Shown here: positions 60,186-64,000 of the stretch, one piece after another | Layout of the letters: each line of letters starts with the position of its first letter | How positions within the stretch are numbered: position 1 is the first letter of the stretch | Origin: Egibacteraceae bacterium | GTDB taxonomy: Bacteria > Actinomycetota > Nitriliruptoria > Euzebyales > Egibacteraceae | Length of the DNA: 64,000 bases | Direction: 5' to 3' | Assembly: GCA_030447925.1 (NCBI GenBank) | Contig: JAUJNX010000001.1 | Span: forward strand, 1 to 64,000 | The notes under the pieces: model-generated | Told to the model about the DNA's origin: nothing | Seen by the model: the letters and a program-made list of their open reading frames with translations, nothing else | Databases searched by the model: none | Translations under genes and position numbers: made by a program

Positions 60186-60221
60186 CCCCCTGACCCCCTG
60201 ACCCCTCCCGCGGCGCCCCGC
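60186..60221. repeat. Short tandem repeat between convergent genes
   Basis: Three near-identical CCCCCTGA units after the LURP stop, in the 36-bp gap before the convergent methyltransferase end. Each unit has an extra in-frame or out-of-frame TGA, so it ends any read-through. No stem-loop is seen. Confidence 0.4.
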
Positions 60222-60992
60222 TCAGGCGGGTGCCGCGCCGGGTCGGCGGGCCCAGAGGGTGAACCAGGGCGGCAGCACCGACTTCAGGTGCGCCCAGGTC
60301 CCGGGCGCCGCGTCCGCAGGACCGGTGTGCTCGTCGAGGGCGAACAGGTGCAGGCCCACCTCGGCGAGCGCCGCGACGACGCCACCGAGGGTGTGGGTGT
60401 ACTCCCGGGGCGGCGGCACGCCGCTCAGGTCGGGGGCCACCCACTCCTCGTCGCGGCCCTCGTAGGGGGCGCCCTCCAGGTACGGGTGGCGCAGCAGGTA
60501 CCCCTGCCCGATCCAGTCGCGGGTGCCCACGCCCCGGGCGAACGGGTTGGCGAGCCAGACCACGTAGACCCCGGCAGGCGCCAGGACGTCGTCGACGCTG
60601 CCCACCACGGCGCGCAGGTCGGGGACGAAGTTGATGCTGTAGGGCTGGTAGACCACGTCGAAGGCCGACCCCGCCAGCGTCGACAGGTCGCGCATGTCGG
60701 CCTGGACCACGGCCTGGGCGTCGCGGTCGCGGGCGAGCTGCCCCCCGTCGAGGTCGACGACCGTCACCCGCGCCCCCAGGCGGGCGAACGCCGCCGACTG
60801 CTGGCCGCCGCCACCGGCCAGGCACAGCACGCGGCGCCCGGCCAGGTCCCCGAGCCGACCGTGGGGATCCACCCGCGCCCGCGCCGCCTCCTCGTCCAGC
60901 CCCTCCCACGGCCGCGTGAACAACGCCCCCGCCTCGCCGAGCGCCCGCCACCGCTCCCGCAGGTAGCGCCCGACCTCGTCCCCGCCGGTCAT
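60222..60992 (-). CDS. Class I SAM-dependent methyltransferase
   Basis: A 256-residue methyltransferase. Motif I is VLCLAGGGGQQSAAFARLG, motif II VTVVDLDGGQL, motif III QADMRDLS, then VYQPYSINFVPD, a pattern seen in actinobacterial small-molecule or RNA methylases with a Gly-rich loop. Substrate unknown. The start ATG overlaps the stop of the upstream ABC-F gene as ATGA, so the two are co-translated. That pairing with a ribosome-protection-type protein hints at ribosome or antibiotic modification, but this is inference. Confidence 0.85.
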   Translation of the reverse strand: MTGGDEVGRYLRERWRALGEAGALFTRPWEGLDEEAARARVDPHGRLGDLAGRRVLCLAGGGGQQSAAFARLGARVTVVDLDGGQLARDRDAQAVVQADMRDLSTLAGSAFDVVYQPYSINFVPDLRAVVGSVDDVLAPAGVYVVWLANPFARGVGTRDWIGQGYLLRHPYLEGAPYEGRDEEWVAPDLSGVPPPREYTHTLGGVVAALAEVGLHLFALDEHTGPADAAPGTWAHLKSVLPPWFTLWARRPGAAPA

Positions 60993-62632
60993 GCGGGGTG
61001 TTCGGTGACCCGGCCGGCGAGGACGTGGAGGTGGCGGGTGGTGGTGACCGCGTCGAGGAGGCGGCGGTCGTGGGTGACTAGCAGGAGGGTGCCCGCGTAG
61101 GTCGACAGGGCCTCCTCCAGCTGCTCGATGGCGGGCAGGTCGAGGTGGTTGGTGGGCTCGTCGAGGACCAGGAGGTTGACGCCGCGGGCCTGGAGCAGGG
61201 CGAGGGCGGCGCGGGTGCGCTCGCCGGGCGACAGGGTCGCGGCCGGCCGGGGGACGTGCTCGGCGCCGAGGCCGAACTTGGCCAGCAGCGTGCGCGCGTC
61301 GGCCGTCGTCCAGTCCGGCAGGTGGCCGGTGAACGCGTCGATCAGCGGCTCGGGCCCGTAGAACAGGGCGCGGGCCTGGTCGACCTCACCGACGACGACG
61401 CCCGCGCCCAGCGCCGCGGTCCCCGCCGACAGCTCCGCTCGCCCCAGCAGCGCGGCCAGCAGCGTGGACTTCCCCGACCCGTTCGGCCCGGTGACCGACA
61501 CCCGGTCACCGCGTGCGAGGTGCAGGGTGACCGGCCCCAGCGTGAACCCGCCGCGGCGCACGACCGCGCCGTCGAGCACCGCGACCACGGTCCCCGAGCG
61601 CGGGGCCTCGGCGATCGCCAGGTGCAGCTCCCACTCCCGGCGCGGCTCCTCGACGACCTCGAGGCGCTCGAGGGCGCGCTCGCTCTGGCGCACCTTCGAC
61701 GCCTGCTTCTCCGAGGACTCGATGCGCGTCGCGCGGCCGATCTTGTCGTTGTCGGGCGCCTTGCGCCGGGCGTTGCGCACGCCCTTGTCCATCCAGTTGC
61801 GCTGCGTGCGCTGGCGGTCGACCAGGGTCGCGCGCGTGCCCGCGTACTCCTCGTAGGCCTCGCGGGCGTGGCGCCGGGCGACGGCGCGCTCCTCCAGGTA
61901 GGCGTCGTAGCCGCCGCCGTAGACCGCGACCTGCTGCTGGGCGAGGTCCAGCTCGACGACGCGGGTGACGGTGCGAGCGAGGAACTCGCGGTCGTGGCTG
62001 ACGACCACCACCCCCGGCCGCAGCCCGGCGACGAAGCGCTCGAGTCGCTCCAGGCCGTCCAGGTCCAGGTCGTTGGTGGGTTCGTCGAGCAGGAACAGGT
62101 CGTAGCGCGACAGCAGCAGCGACGCCAGCGACACCCGCGCCGCCTGGCCGCCGGACAGGGCGGTCGTGGCCAGGTCGAGGTCCAGCCCGCCCGCGAGGTC
62201 GGCGACGACCGCGGCGGCCCGCTCCTCCAGGTCGGGCCCGCCCAGGGCCAGCCAGCGCTCCAGCGCGACCGCGTAGGCGTCGTCGGCGCCCGCCTCGCCG
62301 CGGCCGAGCGCGTCGGCGGCGGCCTCCATCGCCCGCTCCGCCGGGGCGACGCCGGTGCGGCGGCCCAGGAAGTCGCGCACGGTCTCGCCCGGGCGGCGCT
62401 CCGGCTCCTGGGGCAGGTACCCGACGGTGGCGGTGGGCGGGTTGCGCGTGACCGTCCCGCCCTCTGGCCGGTCGATGCCGGCGAGCAGGCGCAGCAGCGT
62501 CGACTTGCCCGCCCCGTTGGCGCCCACCAGCCCGACGACGTCGCCCGGCGCGACGACGAGGTCGAGCCCGGAGAACAGCGACCGCGGCCCGTGCCCCGCG
62601 GCGAGCCCCCTGGCGACGAGCACGGCGGACAC
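60989..62632 (-). CDS. ABC-F family ATPase (ribosome-associated)
   Basis: A 547-residue ABC-F protein with two ABC domains. The first has VGANGAGKSTLLRLL, LSGGQAARVSLASLLLS, FLLDEPTNDLDLDGLE; the second VTGPNGSGKSTLLAALLG, LSPGERTRAALALLQA, VLDEPTNHLDLPA. The linker (AREAYEEYAGTRATLVDRQRTQRNWMDKGVRNARRK onward) is the ABC-F interdomain region. There are no transmembrane helices. Members act on ribosomes as EttA-like translation factors or antibiotic-resistance proteins; which one cannot be told. The GTG at 62632 follows AGGAGG at 7-8 nt and gives a normal length. Confidence 0.9.
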   Translation of the reverse strand: MSAVLVARGLAAGHGPRSLFSGLDLVVAPGDVVGLVGANGAGKSTLLRLLAGIDRPEGGTVTRNPPTATVGYLPQEPERRPGETVRDFLGRRTGVAPAERAMEAAADALGRGEAGADDAYAVALERWLALGGPDLEERAAAVVADLAGGLDLDLATTALSGGQAARVSLASLLLSRYDLFLLDEPTNDLDLDGLERLERFVAGLRPGVVVVSHDREFLARTVTRVVELDLAQQQVAVYGGGYDAYLEERAVARRHAREAYEEYAGTRATLVDRQRTQRNWMDKGVRNARRKAPDNDKIGRATRIESSEKQASKVRQSERALERLEVVEEPRREWELHLAIAEAPRSGTVVAVLDGAVVRRGGFTLGPVTLHLARGDRVSVTGPNGSGKSTLLAALLGRAELSAGTAALGAGVVVGEVDQARALFYGPEPLIDAFTGHLPDWTTADARTLLAKFGLGAEHVPRPAATLSPGERTRAALALLQARGVNLLVLDEPTNHLDLPAIEQLEEALSTYAGTLLLVTHDRRLLDAVTTTRHLHVLAGRVTEHPA

Positions 62633-62781
62633 CCTGGACCTCCTCACCCGGCGACGGCCGCGCACCCCGCGCGGCCGTCCCGCCAGCATGCCCCACGCCG
62701 GCCGCGGCGACCTCCCCCCGCGCCCGGCGGCCCGCCCCCGCCGGGACTACCGTGGAGGGCCGCGGTGCGAGGGGAGGGAGC

Positions 62782-62964
62782 GTGGAGCGGCTCATCCGCA
62801 GCAGCAGGACCGTGAAGGCGCTCGTCGCGGTGCTCGTCTCGGCCGTGGTGGTGATCGTGGTGTCGTCCGCGGTCGGCGGCGCGCCCGGCGGGGGCATCGG
62901 CGCGGCGACCGCCGTCACCGTCTACGTCGCGCTGGTGCGCGCGGGCGAGGGCCGTCGCACGTAG
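62782..62964 (+). CDS. Small two-helix membrane protein
   Basis: A 60-residue protein. A basic N-terminus (MERLIRSSRTVK) leads to one helix (ALVAVLVSAVVVIVVSSAV) and a second (GIGAATAVTVYVALV). The GTG at 62782 has GGGGAGGG 7-14 bases upstream. I do not recognise the family. Codon phase GC is as expected for a coding gene, and the strong RBS supports it. It is divergent from the ABC-F gene and 10 bases before the next ORF. Confidence 0.55.
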   Translation: MERLIRSSRTVKALVAVLVSAVVVIVVSSAVGGAPGGGIGAATAVTVYVALVRAGEGRRT

Positions 62965-62974
62965 GCTGCCGCCC

Positions 62975-63325
62975 ATGAGCGACGGACCTGTGGAGCACGG
63001 ACTCGAGCTGACCGTGAGCGCCCTGCGCGAGGGCGTGGAGGACCTCGGCCTGCGCGGCGGCCTCGTCGAGGTGCAGCGCTGGCAGGACCTGCTGGACGGG
63101 ACCGACGCCCCCGCCCTGGAGGAGGTCGCGGCCGGCCTCGCCGAGCTGCGCGGCGAGCTGGAGAGCGACACCCCCGACGCGGGCGCGGTCGCGGACCTGC
63201 TCGGCCGCCTCGGCGCCCGGGCGCTGGCCCTGGCCGAGGACCAGGAGGAGGGCGACCTCCAGCGCGCGCTGCGGGAGCTGGGCAACCTGCTGGTCCGCGA
63301 GTCCACCACCCTGCCCAAGCCCTGA
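62975..63325 (+). CDS. Hypothetical 116-residue helical protein
   Basis: I do not recognise this gene. ATG at 62975 and an acidic, almost all-helical sequence (GLELTVSALREGVEDLGLRGGLVEVQRWQDLL; VAAGLAELRGELESDTPDAGAVADLLGRLGARALALAEDQEEGDLQRALRELGNLL in pattern). No signal peptide or membrane helix. It is 10 bases after the small membrane protein, so both are probably one transcript. The 3' end is convergent with the EAL gene, 31 bases away. Confidence 0.55.
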   Translation: MSDGPVEHGLELTVSALREGVEDLGLRGGLVEVQRWQDLLDGTDAPALEEVAAGLAELRGELESDTPDAGAVADLLGRLGARALALAEDQEEGDLQRALRELGNLLVRESTTLPKP

Positions 63326-63356
63326 CGGCCCGGCCGGCGTCGGCCCCGGTGCGACG

Positions 63357-64000
63357 CTAGGCGGGGATGACGCGCAGGCCCAGGTCGACGGCCGGCAGCT
63401 CCGCCGACGCGCGCCCGTCGACCCATGCGTCGAAGGCCGCGGCGGTGACCGGGCGGCTCAGCCAGTAGCCCTGGGCGGTGTCGCAGCCCAGGCCGGCGAG
63501 GCGCTCGAAGGCGGCCCGGTCCTCCACGCCCTCCGCGACGACGCGCTTGCCCAGCTGGTGGGACAGGTCGACGATCGCGCCGACGATCGCCCCGTCGCTG
63601 GGGTCGTCGGTGACCCGGCGGACGAAGGACTTGTCGATCTTGATCTCGTCGACCGGCAGGTGCTTGAGGTAGGACAGCGGCGAGAAGCCGGTGCCGAAGT
63701 CGTCGACCGACAGCCGCACGCCGATCGCCGACAGCCGGCGCAGGACGTCGCCGGCGTGCGCGGGATCGGCGACCATCGAGGACTCGGTCAGCTCCAGCGT
63801 GAGCGCGTCGTGGGGCACCGCGAACTCGTCGAGCAGCACCTCGACGTCGGAGACCAGCAGCGGGTCGAGCAGGCTGCGCGGCGACAGGTTGACGGCCACC
63901 CCCAGGTCCAGCCCGCGGTCGCGCCACCCGCGGCAGCGCCCCAGCGCCTCGCGCAGGACCACCAGCGTCAGCGGCCGGATCAGCCCCGTCTGCTCGGCGA
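63357..64000 (-). CDS. EAL-domain cyclic-di-GMP phosphodiesterase, partial
   Basis: The C-terminal ~215 residues of an EAL domain; the gene runs off the right edge. Seen: VAVNLSPRSLLDPLL, LELTESSMV, SVDDFGTGFSPLSYLKHLPVDEIKIDKSFV (the DDFGTG metal/substrate loop), VAEGVEDRAAFERLAGLGCDTAQGYWLSRP. The EAL motif itself and any sensor or GGDEF domain are outside the window. The DDFGTG, E (of EGVED) and K (IDKSF) positions needed for activity are intact. It would hydrolyse c-di-GMP, a signal for motility or development. Confidence 0.93.
   Translation of the reverse strand, partial: AEQTGLIRPLTLVVLREALGRCRGWRDRGLDLGVAVNLSPRSLLDPLLVSDVEVLLDEFAVPHDALTLELTESSMVADPAHAGDVLRRLSAIGVRLSVDDFGTGFSPLSYLKHLPVDEIKIDKSFVRRVTDDPSDGAIVGAIVDLSHQLGKRVVAEGVEDRAAFERLAGLGCDTAQGYWLSRPVTAAAFDAWVDGRASAELPAVDLGLRVIPA

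Overview
The window is very GC-rich DNA densely packed with genes on both strands, with GTGA/ATGA stop-start overlaps. It looks like an actinomycetote. The signs are a deazaflavin-dependent nitroreductase domain, EI24 and DUF1707 membrane proteins, a TIGR03085 DinB-like protein, a cell-wall-binding repeat 2 (CWB2) domain, many GTG starts, and a Nur-type box. CWB2 proteins together with an ebo cluster would suit deep-branching high-GC actinobacteria such as Nitriliruptoria, but that placement is inference. No rRNA, tRNA, CRISPR array, IS element or phage gene was seen.

Layout. 1-3.3 kb: start of an HdeD-like gene, a GH31 glycosidase missing its N-terminal domain, and three more gene fragments. 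3.4-10.6 kb: macrodomain + Mug glycosylase pair, a nitroreductase-DUF2231-Rieske fusion, a TetR/hydrolase divergent pair, a PEP-hydrolase-like + Tm-1-like (UPF0261) operon, DUF72. 10.7-22.4 kb: proline-rich secreted protein, EI24, PhoD phosphatase, a damaged kinase-phosphatase, DUF1707, two coupled dynamin-like GTPases, an ECF sigma factor with SnoaL domain, an imm11-type protein, signal peptidase I. 22.4-28.6 kb: isoaspartyl methyltransferase-like gene, then an ebo metabolite-trafficking cluster in the order eboC-eboA-eboB-eboE-eboF. 28.7-33.2 kb: a homopolymer G/C artefact, secreted proteins, MaoC, a CWB2 protein, a beta-helix protein. 33.2-46 kb: PadR/SDR, glycogen-debranching-like enzyme, NmrA, RibD-like, XRE, VOC/AraC, HtrA-like protease, YceI/MarR, TIGR03085, M23 peptidase. 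46-51 kb: Gly-rich TPM-like membrane protein, a sulfur-oxidation pair (MBL-rhodanese + sulfite oxidase), a Phd/VapC toxin-antitoxin. 51-64 kb: AlkA/MarR, a NikMNQO/CbiMNQO ECF transporter behind a Nur-like box, VOC, DsbA-like, MarR, a TPR-type protein, DUF6929, LURP-one, methyltransferase + ABC-F, small ORFs, and an EAL phosphodiesterase cut by the window end.

The most interesting content is the ebo cluster. It keeps EboC, EboA, EboB, EboE and EboF homologues, lacks eboD, and three of its five genes are broken (frameshifts in eboC, a 405-bp insertion between 24-bp direct repeats in eboA, an internal deletion in eboE). Other leads are the Nur-like box (TTGCAA-N5-TTGCAG) that points to nickel for the ECF transporter, a two-gene sulfane-sulfur-to-sulfate module, and a PadR gene flanked by ACATGT palindromes.

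A caution runs through the window. Genes are broken repeatedly in ways that look like chimeric joins or sequence error: two head-to-head joins where both genes lose their 5' ends, internal deletions, a perfect 55-bp tandem duplication, a degenerate second copy of a gene segment, single-base frameshifts, and runs of more than 20 G. Inverted joins with deletions are typical of whole-genome-amplification chimeras. The raw reads should be checked before any broken gene here is called a biological pseudogene.
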